Source: Listeria fleischmannii subsp. fleischmannii LU2006-1 (GTDB lineage Bacteria > Bacillota > Bacilli > Lactobacillales > Listeriaceae). From it: DNA of 64,000 nt. The stretch covers positions 1-64,000 of the forward strand of contig NZ_ALWW01000009.1 in NCBI RefSeq assembly GCF_000344175.1, in the 5' to 3' direction. Of this stretch, positions 38,977 to 49,872 are shown one piece after another. A program made the position numbers and the translations under genes. Below the pieces are notes generated by a model. That model was not told the origin of the DNA. It ran no database searches and saw nothing but the letters and a program-made list of their open reading frames with translations. Positions within the stretch are counted from its first letter, which is position 1; every line of letters begins with the position of its first letter.

Positions 38977-39645
38977 TTATTCCTGACTTTTCTCTAAATC
39001 TGAAATAGCCACAAGCGCGTTTTGTGCCAGCATATGATTAGAATCCACATTTACGGCACGTTCAAAATATCTTTTTGCAGTCACAATATCGCCTTGCCAT
39101 GTTAAATACACAGCCCCTAAATTATAAAGCGCATCAGCATCTTCTTTTCGTAATGTAAGCACTCGCTCCAATTGAATCACGGCCTCTTCGTAAACCCCTT
39201 CTTTTGCGAGCGCAATACCGTACTGAAAAACAGCTTCTGCATCTTCTGGATTCAGTTCTGTACTCCGTAATAAATAAGGGAGTGCTAACGTAATTTGATC
39301 GGTGTTGACTAAACTTATACCAAGCATGAAAAATACATCGGCATTCTCCATCCCTTGTTTGATGGCATTTTGAAAAGCCCGAGTGGCTTCTCCGTAACGC
39401 TCTAGTTCAAAATAAAGCGTCCCTAGGCTATAAAAAGCAGCGGGCACCGTTTCATCTAGTTCTACTGCACGTTTAAAGAATAGCTCTGCGCGTTCGAAAT
39501 CGTCCATCGAAAGGAGCACATTGCCAAAATTAATATAACCAACCGGGTCGTTTGGATGTTCTTCTATGACTTCCGTAAACATTTTAACAGCCTCTTCTAG
39601 TTTTCCTTCTTGCATCAGTTTAATACCTTCTCTATTTTTATCCAT
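38977..39645 (-). CDS. TPR-repeat protein (YrrB-like)
   Basis: A 222-residue soluble protein built almost wholly of tetratricopeptide repeats (about six; for instance PVGYINFGNVLLSMDDFERA, PAAFYSLGTLYFELERYGEA, ADALYNLGAVYLTWQGDIV). Such repeats mediate protein contacts; the partner is unknown. Bacillus yrrB occupies the same place next to recD2 and mnmA. Confidence 0.9.
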   Translation of the reverse strand: MDKNREGIKLMQEGKLEEAVKMFTEVIEEHPNDPVGYINFGNVLLSMDDFERAELFFKRAVELDETVPAAFYSLGTLYFELERYGEATRAFQNAIKQGMENADVFFMLGISLVNTDQITLALPYLLRSTELNPEDAEAVFQYGIALAKEGVYEEAVIQLERVLTLRKEDADALYNLGAVYLTWQGDIVTAKRYFERAVNVDSNHMLAQNALVAISDLEKSQE

Positions 39646-39657
39646 CCTAATCTCCTT

Positions 39658-40386
39658 CTAGTTTCCCGTATTTTCCAACCAATTGATAATAGCTGTTGCC
39701 GTTTCATCGGTCTGCGCTTTTTTCGAAATGCTCGCTTTACGATCTCCGTTTTGTTTCCCATATGAACCAAAACCAGCATGATTTCCACCTTTTATTTTAA
39801 GAAAAGTCGTTTCGTTCGATAAATATTTTTTATTTTCATTATACTTTTTCCAATTAAGTACACCATCATTTGTTGCTGTAATCGATAAAACGGGAAGATG
39901 GCTTCCCTTTAAAGAACCTTTTTTATCCGGATAACTGGCTAAGAAAAAGACCCCTTTTAAATCTGCCTTATTTTCATGTGCATATCTTGCCGCCATAACC
40001 CCACCTAAAGAATGACCACCAATGACAAACTGTTCACCATCGTTTTCATTCATAATCGCTTCTGCCTTATTTTTCCCAAAAACAGCTAAGTCAAAAGGCA
40101 TTTCCACCACATAGGTTTTATGTCCAGCATCCGCAAGCTCTTTTGCAAGTGGCGCATAACTCAGTGCATTTACAAACGCACCCGGATATAATATCACACT
40201 TGTTTTCGCTTGAGACTTTTTCGGTTCAAAAATGAGCGTATTATTTTCCTCAAACACATCAACCGTTTTGCTTGAATTCGCAGCTTTTTCCGCTACTTCG
40301 CTTGGTGCCGTATTAAAGTAAAAATAGCCCCAAACAATTAAAATTAAAACAATCACTACGCTTGAAAAACCAATAATCTTTTTCAT
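39658..40386 (-). CDS. Membrane-anchored alpha/beta hydrolase
   Basis: 242 residues. One hydrophobic N-terminal segment (IIGFSSVVIVLILIVWGYFYF) without a lipobox suggests a membrane-anchored, outward-facing enzyme. The nucleophile elbow is GGHSLGGV, an aspartate candidate lies in TATNDGVL, and a histidine in KGGNHAGFGSYG. The fold is that of the Abhydrolase_5 group; substrate unknown. Start ATG 40386 behind GAGGGTGATT; upstream ATG at 40416 lacks support. Confidence 0.85.
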   Translation of the reverse strand: MKKIIGFSSVVIVLILIVWGYFYFNTAPSEVAEKAANSSKTVDVFEENNTLIFEPKKSQAKTSVILYPGAFVNALSYAPLAKELADAGHKTYVVEMPFDLAVFGKNKAEAIMNENDGEQFVIGGHSLGGVMAARYAHENKADLKGVFFLASYPDKKGSLKGSHLPVLSITATNDGVLNWKKYNENKKYLSNETTFLKIKGGNHAGFGSYGKQNGDRKASISKKAQTDETATAIINWLENTGN

Positions 40387-40455
40387 AATCACCCTCATTT
40401 CATTCGTTCGCTTCATATTTTACCATATTTGGGCTAAAAAATAACGATATCACTA

Positions 40456-40497
40456 TAAAAAAACAGGAAAGCCGTCAAATTTGCGACTTTCCTGTTT
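40456..40497 (-). terminator. Terminator of mnmA
   Basis: On the minus strand AAACAGGAAAG and CTTTCCTGTTT form an 11-bp stem followed by a T tract. It separates iscS-mnmA from the hydrolase-TPR-recD2 genes. Confidence 0.85.
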
Positions 40498-40504
40498 TAA
40501 ATTT

Positions 40505-42783
<2,279 letters not shown>

Positions 42784-42892
42784 CGCATATCTCTTCCTTT
42801 TTTCGGCATAAAGCCTTTAATCGTTTCTTATTGTAACAACTATTAGTAGCGAAATCAAGCTGACTTCCTTACAAATAGTTAGTGGCTAAAAG

Positions 42893-43095
42893 ACAAAAAG
42901 AAACCCCAATCGTACCGTTTGGAGTCCCTCCCTTTGAACCTGCTTAAAAACAGGTGGGTGCTCTGTCAGGCGGGTTGCAAGTCCTCGTGTTAAGGCATTT
43001 GCGCTGCGTCTGAACGCCAAGCTCCCAAGGTAATCATAATTGTTCGGTTCAAAAATATATGGCACTGTAACGAATACATTAGGGTTTCTTTTATT
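42893..43095 (-). ncRNA. ssrS: 6S RNA candidate
   Basis: A 348-base gap between rarA and iscS holds a minus-strand RNA gene. Its own promoter lies at 43102-43130. The predicted transcript of about 200 nt starts near 43095; its ends pair (AAAAGAAACCC near 43078-43092 with GGGTTTCTTTT near 42895-42906), forming the long closing stem expected of 6S RNA, with an imperfect rod between. A T run at the 3' end fits termination. Bacillus bsrA (6S-1 RNA) sits next to the rarA homologue. 6S RNA binds sigma-A holoenzyme. Identification rests on place, length, strand and shape, not on a covariance search. Confidence 0.75.
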
Positions 43096-43101
43096 AACAT
43101 T

Positions 43102-43130
43102 AGGATAGCATATCTAAAGTATTTTTTCAA
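43102..43130 (-). promoter_or_regulatory. Promoter of the 6S RNA candidate
   Basis: TTGAAA (43125-43130), 17-base spacer ending in TGC, TATCCT (43102-43107): a sigma-A promoter with extended -10, directly behind the rarA stop. Confidence 0.7.
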
Positions 43131-43131
43131 T

Positions 43132-44436
43132 TTAAGGGACTTTATTTTTTAATTTTTTTTCGCCCTTTTTATTTTGATTAATCTTTTCATAAACCGTAGC
43201 AAATGCCTGTTCAAATTTCGAGTTTTTTTTCGGTTCATAGTATTTTTTATTTTTGAGCGCATTCGGCAAATATTGTTGATTCACCCAGGCGTTCTCAAAA
43301 TTATGGGGATATTTGTAGTCAATTGCTCGGCCGAGTTTTTCAGCCCCAGAATAATGCCCATCACGTAAATGATCAGGCACTTCACCACTTACACCTTTTC
43401 GAATATCCGAAAGGGCGGCATCAATCGCCATAATCGCAGAATTGGATTTAGGCGATAAACAGAGCTCGATGACAGCATTCGCAAGCGGAATACGCGCTTC
43501 CGGGAACCCTACTTTTTCGGCTGTTTGAATGGCCGATAATGTTCTCGCACAGGCTGCCGGATTTGCAAGACCCACATCCTCATACGCCATCACCAGTAAA
43601 CGCCTTGAAATACTCACTAAATCCCCCGCCTCAATTAAACGCCCCATGTAATGAAGTGCCGCATTCACATCGCTTCCCCGCACCGATTTTTGAAAAGCGC
43701 TCAAGACATCGTAATGCGCGTCCCCATCTTTATCGTGCGCCAAACTTTTTCGTTGTAAACACTCTTCTGCAATCTCAAGTGTCACGTGAATTTTTCCTGT
43801 ATCAGTCGGTTCTGACGAGACGACAGCAAGCTCGAGCGCATTCAGCGCGCTACGTACATCTCCACCACTTGCTGTTGCAAAGTGTGTTTTAGCGTCCTTG
43901 TCCAATTCAACTTCATATTCACCAAGTCCCCGTTCCGCATCAGAAAGCGCCAGGTCAATTGTCTTTTCAATATCTGAAACGGATAGCGGTTTTAATTCAA
44001 AAATTTGGGTTCGACTACGAATGGCTGGGTTAATGGCAATATATGGATTGCTCGTTGTGGCGCCAACTAAAATAATCGCACCGCTTTCTAAATGGGGCAA
44101 TAAAAAATCTTGTTTGGCTTTATCAAGACGATGCACTTCATCAAGAAGTAAAATAACCGTACCACTCATCTTGGCCTCTGCCGCCACCACTTCCATGTCT
44201 TTTTTATTATTTGTCACCGCGTTTAATGTCCGAAAAGCGTATTTCGTACTACCTGCTATAGCGCTCGCGATAGATGTCTTTCCGATACCGGGCGGACCAT
44301 ATAAAATCATGGATGATAACTGTTTTGCTTTTACCATTCGATAAATAATTTTATCTTTTCCAACCAAATGACTTTGACCTACGATTTCATCTAAATTACG
44401 TGGCCGCATTCGGTAAGCTAAAGGTTGAATAGCCAT
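43132..44436 (-). CDS. rarA: Replication-associated recombination protein RarA
   Basis: An AAA+ ATPase acting at stalled replication forks. Walker A is GPPGIGKTS, Walker B LLLDEVHR, sensor 1 ATTSNPYIAIN, and arginine finger region SRTQIFEL. The C-terminal MgsA-type tetramerisation domain (YEDVGLANP, GHYSGAEKLGRAIDYKYPH) is complete. 434 residues. Divergent from cymR. Confidence 0.95.
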   Translation of the reverse strand: MAIQPLAYRMRPRNLDEIVGQSHLVGKDKIIYRMVKAKQLSSMILYGPPGIGKTSIASAIAGSTKYAFRTLNAVTNNKKDMEVVAAEAKMSGTVILLLDEVHRLDKAKQDFLLPHLESGAIILVGATTSNPYIAINPAIRSRTQIFELKPLSVSDIEKTIDLALSDAERGLGEYEVELDKDAKTHFATASGGDVRSALNALELAVVSSEPTDTGKIHVTLEIAEECLQRKSLAHDKDGDAHYDVLSAFQKSVRGSDVNAALHYMGRLIEAGDLVSISRRLLVMAYEDVGLANPAACARTLSAIQTAEKVGFPEARIPLANAVIELCLSPKSNSAIMAIDAALSDIRKGVSGEVPDHLRDGHYSGAEKLGRAIDYKYPHNFENAWVNQQYLPNALKNKKYYEPKKNSKFEQAFATVYEKINQNKKGEKKLKNKVP

Positions 44437-44490
44437 AAACTCTCTTCCTCCTCTATTTCTGTCTCTATTATATCATACGCGGTGACTTCG

Positions 44491-44519
44491 TTGCGTGCAC
44501 TTAGAACTTCCGTTATAAT
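44491..44519 (+). promoter_or_regulatory. Sigma-A promoter of cymR
   Basis: TTGCGT (44491-44496), 17-base spacer, TATAAT (44514-44519). Confidence 0.8.
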
Positions 44520-44559
44520 GAATCTAAATAAAGTCTAGCGGAATAGTGGAGGTTTAAGA

Positions 44560-44982
44560 ATGAAAATCACAACAAAAGGGCGTTACGGTTTAACGATTAC
44601 CCTTGAACTCGCGCGCCAAATCGGGACGGGACCTACTTCCCTTCGCAGTATTGCGGAGAAAAAGAATCTTTCAGAGCACTACTTAGAACAATTAATCGGC
44701 CCCTTGCGTAATGCCGGCATTGTCAAAAGTATTCGCGGTGCGCACGGAGGCTATATTTTAAATGCAGATCCAAGTGAAATTACTGCCGGAGATATTATTC
44801 GCACATTGGAAGGCCCTATTGTATTAGTGGAAAGTATGGAAGATGAAGAGGCCGCACAGCGCGAACTATGGACCATTATGCGTGATGCTGTCAGAAACGT
44901 TTTAGACAATACAACCTTAGCTGATTTACTCGCGAATGAAAGTAAAAGCGAACCTGATGACGGTTATATGTTTTATATTTAA
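44560..44982 (+). CDS. cymR: Rrf2-family regulator CymR
   Basis: CymR is the master repressor of cysteine and sulfur metabolism in Gram-positive bacteria and works in a complex with CysK. The 140-residue protein has the Rrf2 winged helix (KGRYGLTITLELA, LSEHYLEQLIGPLRNAGIV, RGAHGGYIL). It contains no cysteine, so unlike IscR it cannot hold an Fe-S cluster, which fits CymR. GTGGAGG precedes the ATG. Gene order differs slightly from Bacillus in that it diverges from rarA. Confidence 0.92.
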   Translation: MKITTKGRYGLTITLELARQIGTGPTSLRSIAEKKNLSEHYLEQLIGPLRNAGIVKSIRGAHGGYILNADPSEITAGDIIRTLEGPIVLVESMEDEEAAQRELWTIMRDAVRNVLDNTTLADLLANESKSEPDDGYMFYI

Positions 44983-45014
44983 AAAAGAACCCCTCCGAAA
45001 AGGGGTTCTTTTTT
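44981..45014 (+). terminator. Bidirectional terminator between cymR and the MMPL gene
   Basis: AAAAAAGAACCCCT and AGGGGTTCTTTTTT form a 14-bp stem with a CCGAAA loop region and T tracts on both strands. Confidence 0.93.
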
Positions 45015-47155
45015 AGTCCTTGGACACGGTTTTATATTTCTTACCCGGCCAAAACGCCCATCTGCCAAATAGCGTTGTAACAGCTGGTACAAGTAGCGGT
45101 CGAACGAGGAATGTATCAAGTAAAATACCAATTGCTGTAATGAGTCCAAATTGAACGAGCAGATTAATAGGTAATGTGGTCAACACTAAAAAGGTAGCGG
45201 CTAAAATGACACCTGCAGATGTGATGACGCCACCTGTTTGGTGGACACCTTCTTGAACGGCTTTTCGTAGCGGCCATTTTTTTGTGTTCTTCCAAATACT
45301 AGAAATCATAAAGATATTATAATCCTCGCCGAGCGCGACGATAAATACAAACGCGTAAAGCGGTATGAGGCCTGAAATAGCCGTTACGCCAAAACCGTGA
45401 TGTAAAATGAGCCAGCCAAGACCAATCGCTGAAGCATAGGAGATTAAAACGGACAAGACGAGATAGAGAGTTGCTGTCAGCGAGCGCAAATAAGTTAGTA
45501 AAAGGATGCTTATAAGCGCAATGACAAGTGGAATAATCACTTTTTCATCATGCTCGGTTACAGCCCTGCTATCATATTGTGCGGCAGTTTGACCTGCTAC
45601 ATATGCTTTTGTAGCTTCCTCCCCGCCTACTTTTTTGATTTTAGGAATTAAATTCATGGCCTCGTTACTATACGGGTTCATACTTAGAACGATATCGTAT
45701 TTTACTATGTTTCTATTTTCTTTACTTTTTTCTGGAAAGCTAACGGTTTGAACGCCTTTTTATGTTTTGTAATTCTTGTTTGAGGTTATCTGTTGGATTT
45801 TCGGCAAGCACTTCTACTTTTGCCAAATAACCAGCGCCGTAATGGTCGCTTATGAGTTTAAAACCTTCGCGTGAGGGCATGTCTTCTGGGAAAGTAGATA
45901 ATGTATCATATGTGTAAGCAACATTGGTCGTTTGAAGAGCCGCTCCTCCGAGTATCAAAAGTGCCAAAACGGTCACGATAATGGGATGTTTCGTCGCAAG
46001 TTTCCCAACACGGTTCCAAAATTGATTCTCTTTTTTATGTTTTTTAGTTGGATGCGGGATAAAAGGCCAGAACGAAACGCGGCCAAAGAGCCCAAGTAAA
46101 GCCGGGACAAGCGTAAGCGACGAAATCAGCATAATCAAAATAGCAAGGCTAAACGGAATCGCGAAATTATGAAATGAACCGTACTGTGCGGCAAGGAGCA
46201 TTAAGAGGGCTATCATGACCGTCAGTCCACTAAGTAAAATAGCGCCCGCCGTACCACTAAACGCTACTTTGAAAGCCTTAAAGCGGTTTTCTTCATGGCG
46301 TAAAACGGAACGATAACGGGTGATAAGGAATAAACAGTAATCGGTCCCCGCCCCGAATAAGAGAACGGTCATTATGGAAAGTCCTTGTGATCCGTATGTT
46401 ATAAAGCCTTGTTCCCCTAAAAAGCCGAGTAGTGGTGTAATAATCAAATAGGCAAACCCAACTGCGATAAGTGGGATTAGCGCTAAGATGGGTGAGCGAT
46501 AAATGACGAGTAAAATAATTAAGACAATCAGTACTGTTGCAATGAGGAGCGAAACATCCGCATCTTGGAAAAGCCCCGTTGCATCTACACTTATCCCTGC
46601 TGGCCCTGTAGTCCGTGCAACAAGATCGCTTGTATTCGTTACTTTTTTATTAAAAGGGTTCTCACCAAATATCCCTTCCGCACGCGTTTCGATTTCATCC
46701 ATACCCGTTTTAAGTTCGTCAGCTGTGGCTGATTCATCCATTAAAATGGTTTGAATAAAAGTCGTTTGATCCTTTGAAAGTTGTTGTTTTAGCACAATGG
46801 GTGGCATTTTCTCAATTGGAATGGTCGCTTCTTGGCTCGCAACAGGTTTTTTCGTTAGCGAGGCATTCAAGCTTTGAATCTCTCCTAGTTGTTCGTTCGT
46901 TAGTCCTGTTTGACTGTACCATGTGATGAGTAACGGCGTACCTGCTTGAGAGCCAAAATATTCTTTTATCTTTTTATCCGCTACAACAGATGGTTCACTA
47001 GCTTTAAGATCGCTTGCTGCATCATCCTTATACTCATTTGCGCTTGGTAAAAAGAGCTGTAATAAAATGACAGCAAGTATCCAAATCGTAAGTGTTATAA
47101 AACGCCCTTTCTTACCTCCAACTCCATCCGCTATTTTTTCCAAAAAGTGATGCAT
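45013..47155 (-). CDS. MMPL/RND-family exporter (YdfJ-like), frameshifted as read
   Basis: A large membrane protein of the MMPL family, the actinobacterial-type RND exporters of lipids and drugs. The first fragment has a membrane segment, an extracellular domain, five or six membrane segments with GAGTDYCLFLITRYR (the MMPL GxxxDY proton-relay motif), and the start of the second extracellular domain. The second has another cluster of segments with the matching GEDYNIFMISS. The join is at 45757-45761, five T where four give LQNIKGVQTVSFPEK. Corrected length 713. Its promoter is bracketed by two TetR-type dyads and its regulator lies upstream. Substrate unknown. Confidence 0.88.
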
Positions 47156-47172
47156 TTTCTGTTCCCCCTTCG

Positions 47173-47222
47173 TTTATCAATCGATAAATAGAATAGCATA
47201 ATTTCACTTATCATTCGATAAA
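47173..47222 (-). promoter_or_regulatory. Two TetR-type operators around the MMPL promoter
   Basis: TTTATC-AATC-GATAAA (47173-47188) and TTATC-ATTC-GATAA (47208-47221) are near-identical dyads whose centres are 34 bases apart. Between them, on the minus strand, lies an extended -10, TGCTATTCT. Binding at both would block the promoter. Confidence 0.65.
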
Positions 47223-47248
47223 TTTGCTCCAAAAAAAGAGATAGTACA

Positions 47249-47854
47249 TTATACCTCTTTTTTGCATAGCCCAAACAAAATAAAATCAATGGTTTCTGCT
47301 ACTCGAACACTTGTTGGTTCGGCCGTTTCAAATTTGCTCATTTCTGAGAAAAGTGGGCTGATTGCGGATAGGAAAAAACGTGCCGCACGTAAAGCACTTA
47401 TCCCAGATTGCAGCTCACCTTTTTCTTCAAATTGTTCAAAAACACGTTCAAAAGGGCGCAAATACGTATCACGCCAAAGTGTATAGAGTAAAAATTGATT
47501 TTCTTCTTTTAGCTCATTTAAAATATCATGAATCATCAGTAAAATATTGGTGGGATGTTTCTCAATTAACATAACAACCATCTCGTTTAAGCTTTCTTCA
47601 AGGGGCAAGTTTTTTTCAGTTAACTCACTCATGTCAGCTTGGATACTCGTTGTAAGCTGTTTGACAACTTCCAGATAGAGCATCTCCTTATCTTTAAAAT
47701 GATGATAAAGCGCTGGTTGTGTAATGCCAGCGATAACAGCAATTTCACGCGTTGACACACTCCGATAACCTTTTTCCATAAATAAATCTCGACTAGCATC
47801 TAAGATTTTTTTCCGCGTTATCAAAAATTCTTCCGCACGACTTCTTTTCACCAT
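47249..47854 (-). CDS. TetR-family repressor
   Basis: 201 residues. The N-terminal helix-turn-helix (ILDASRDLFMEKGYRSVSTREIAVIAGITQPALYHHFKDKEMLY region, about 16-60) is typical of TetR; the C-terminal ligand-binding domain is variable. Start ATG 47854 behind AAAAGGAGCG. It lies 93 bases upstream of the MMPL exporter on the same strand, with no terminator between; it most likely represses that exporter and responds to its substrate. A dyad GATAG-N7-CTATC at 47876-47892 at its own start region may allow autoregulation. Confidence 0.9.
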   Translation of the reverse strand: MVKRSRAEEFLITRKKILDASRDLFMEKGYRSVSTREIAVIAGITQPALYHHFKDKEMLYLEVVKQLTTSIQADMSELTEKNLPLEESLNEMVVMLIEKHPTNILLMIHDILNELKEENQFLLYTLWRDTYLRPFERVFEQFEEKGELQSGISALRAARFFLSAISPLFSEMSKFETAEPTSVRVAETIDFILFGLCKKEV

Positions 47855-48024
47855 GTCAAACGCTCCTTTTCCCTAGATAGTTTTATTCTATCATCATTCC
47901 AAGTCATCAAACAAGGTTTTTTCATCTCCCTGATAGTTTTTTGGTTAAAACTAACATGATTTTCTAGAAAAAGCTATTTTTTCTTCCAAATCCAATTTCC
48001 AAATGTCAAATTGAAAGCGTTATT

Positions 48025-48041
48025 TGTTAGATAATCTAACA
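48025..48041 (+). promoter_or_regulatory. GlnR box upstream of the amtB promoter
   Basis: TGTTA-GATAATC-TAACA is a perfect match to the GlnR/TnrA consensus TGTNA-N7-TNACA. It lies about 30 bases upstream of the -35. Confidence 0.85.
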
Positions 48042-48068
48042 AAATTTGTTGATTTTTAAAAAAAAGTC

Positions 48069-48097
48069 TTGCAATTCTATTTTTTTTTATGTATTAT
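48069..48097 (+). promoter_or_regulatory. Promoter of amtB-glnK
   Basis: TTGCAA (48069-48074), 17-base spacer, TATTAT (48092-48097). Expected start near 48104, between the two GlnR boxes. Confidence 0.7.
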
Positions 48098-48120
48098 AGT
48101 GGCATAAATGAATTATTAAA

Positions 48121-48137
48121 TGTTAGTTTATCTAACA
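48121..48137 (+). promoter_or_regulatory. GlnR box downstream of the amtB promoter
   Basis: TGTTA-GTTTATC-TAACA, again a perfect TGTNA-N7-TNACA, in the leader just before the amtB ribosome-binding site. The two boxes are 96 bases apart centre to centre. Confidence 0.85.
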
Positions 48138-48154
48138 TAAAAGGAGAGTTGGCT

Positions 48155-49360
48155 ATGGAATCTGTGTTTATGTTTTTTTGTACGTTGTTAGTTTGGCTTA
48201 TGACACCAGGAATTGCTTTGTTCTATGGTGGAATGGTTAGAAGAAAAAATGTTTTAAGTACAGCGATGTATAGTTTTGCTTCGATGGCAGTTATATCTAT
48301 TCTTTGGGTAATTGTAGGCTACTCCCTTGCCTTCGCACCAAATAACGGCTTTATTGGTAGTTTTGACTGGAGCTTTTTAAACCAAGTTGGATTCCTGCCT
48401 AACGATTTATATAGTGATTCGATTCCTCACATTCTATTTATGATGTTTCAAATGACTTTTGCTGTTTTAACAGTTGCTATTATTTCAGGTGCTTTTGCAG
48501 AACGTATGAATTTTGCGGCTTATCTTGTTTTTATTATTCTTTGGTCGTTACTCGTTTATTCTCCTGTTGCACACTGGGTATGGGGAGATGGCGGTTTTCT
48601 ACGGAATTTAGGTGCGCTTGATTTTGCAGGCGGAAATGTGGTTCATATCAGTTCTGGCGCTACAGGTCTTGTGCTCGCTATCATGCTCGGAAGACGGAAG
48701 GAAGTGGATACAGCCTCTCCGCATAACCTCCCGCTTGCTCTAATCGGTGGTATTCTCGTTTGGTTCGGTTGGTACGGTTTTAATGTAGGTAGCGCCCTCA
48801 CAATTGATAATGTTGCCATGGCTGCTTTTGTTAATACAAATACTGCTGCTTCTGCCGGCATCATCGGCTGGTGCCTCGTGGAATGGTTAACAAATAAACG
48901 TCCTACCATGCTTGGAACAATCTCTGGTGCTATCGCCGGACTCGTTTCCATCACACCAGCAGCTGGCTTTGTCACCGTACCTGCCTCTATGCTCATCGGA
49001 TTCCTCGGCGGAGCCCTTTGCTTTTGGGGCGTATACTGGCTAAAAGGGAAAATCAAATATGACGACGCGCTTGATGCTTTTGGCCTTCACGGCATTGGCG
49101 GTATTTGGGGCGGCATTGCTACCGGCTTATTTGCAACAACTAAAATTAACGAGGCCGGAGCAAACGGATTATTCTACGGAAATCCCGCTCTTCTTCTTAA
49201 ACAACTAGCCGCTATTTCCATCACTATCGTCTTTGTTGTGATTGCAACAATCATCATTGTTTCACTTATTAAACTGTTTCTACCTATTCGCGTGAGTGAG
49301 GAGCAAGAATATAAAGGGCTCGACCTAACCCTTCACGGCGAAAAAGCTTATCAGGATTAA
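48155..49360 (+). CDS. amtB: Ammonium transporter AmtB
   Basis: A channel-like ammonium transporter of the Amt/Rh family with about eleven membrane segments over 401 residues. Family motifs: TPGIALFYGGMVRRKN at the start, GNVVHISSGATGLV, and DDALDAFGLHGIGGIWGG containing a pore histidine. The start is ATG 48155 behind AAAAGGAGAG; the ORF can be opened to 48089 but that would include the downstream GlnR box. It is followed by glnK, 15 bases on. Confidence 0.96.
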   Translation: MESVFMFFCTLLVWLMTPGIALFYGGMVRRKNVLSTAMYSFASMAVISILWVIVGYSLAFAPNNGFIGSFDWSFLNQVGFLPNDLYSDSIPHILFMMFQMTFAVLTVAIISGAFAERMNFAAYLVFIILWSLLVYSPVAHWVWGDGGFLRNLGALDFAGGNVVHISSGATGLVLAIMLGRRKEVDTASPHNLPLALIGGILVWFGWYGFNVGSALTIDNVAMAAFVNTNTAASAGIIGWCLVEWLTNKRPTMLGTISGAIAGLVSITPAAGFVTVPASMLIGFLGGALCFWGVYWLKGKIKYDDALDAFGLHGIGGIWGGIATGLFATTKINEAGANGLFYGNPALLLKQLAAISITIVFVVIATIIIVSLIKLFLPIRVSEEQEYKGLDLTLHGEKAYQD

Positions 49361-49375
49361 AAAGGAGGTTCTACC

Positions 49376-49744
49376 ATGACAAATTTAACGAAAATTGAAA
49401 TTATTACGCGCCCTAACCGTTTTGAAGCTTTTCAAAAAGAACTAGCCAAAATTGGCGTAAGTGGTCTCACGGTAACCAAAGCGCTAGGAACTGGTTTAGA
49501 AAAAGGCTTTATCGAGTTATATCGTGGAAAAAAGAAAGAGAATAATATTCATGAACGAATGAAAATTGAAATTGTTGTCAGTACGGTTCCAGTAGAAAGT
49601 GTTTTACGTGTCGTTGAAGCGACTCTTAGGACCGGTGAACCAGGCGATGGGAAAGTTTTTATTTATCCGCTTAGCGAGGTCATTAAAATTAGCACAGGCG
49701 AAACTGGACAAGATGCGCTTCAAGATTCTCCATCACAAAATTAA
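49376..49744 (+). CDS. glnK: PII-type nitrogen regulatory protein GlnK
   Basis: PII proteins block AmtB and sense 2-oxoglutarate and ATP/ADP. The 122-residue protein has the PII fold: the T-loop region KGFIELYRGKKKENNIHERMKIEIVV and B-loop RTGEPGDGKVFI. The position equivalent to the uridylylated Tyr51 of E. coli is a lysine (RGKKK), so control by uridylylation is absent, as in Bacillus. AAAGGAGG precedes the ATG. Confidence 0.95.
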   Translation: MTNLTKIEIITRPNRFEAFQKELAKIGVSGLTVTKALGTGLEKGFIELYRGKKKENNIHERMKIEIVVSTVPVESVLRVVEATLRTGEPGDGKVFIYPLSEVIKISTGETGQDALQDSPSQN

Positions 49745-49802
49745 AATTAGCCAAATAAATCCCTCCTTTTCTAAAAAAATCATGAGAAATTGCCTTTTCC
49801 CC

Positions 49803-49830
49803 TTTACTAAAAGAGGAATACAGCTATAAT
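49803..49830 (+). promoter_or_regulatory. Promoter of the 127-residue membrane-anchored protein gene
   Basis: TTTACT (49803-49808), 16-base spacer, TATAAT (49825-49830). Confidence 0.6.
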
Positions 49831-49872
49831 TGATAGTGAGATGTATTTAGATTGGAGGCGCGAGCTCATTTT

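Noticed and set aside
47881-48020. Possible attachment site or insertion scar beside the MMPL-TetR cassette
   Set aside because: I looked for matching direct repeats near 44980-45020 and 47860-48020 and found none; no integrase or transposase is present.
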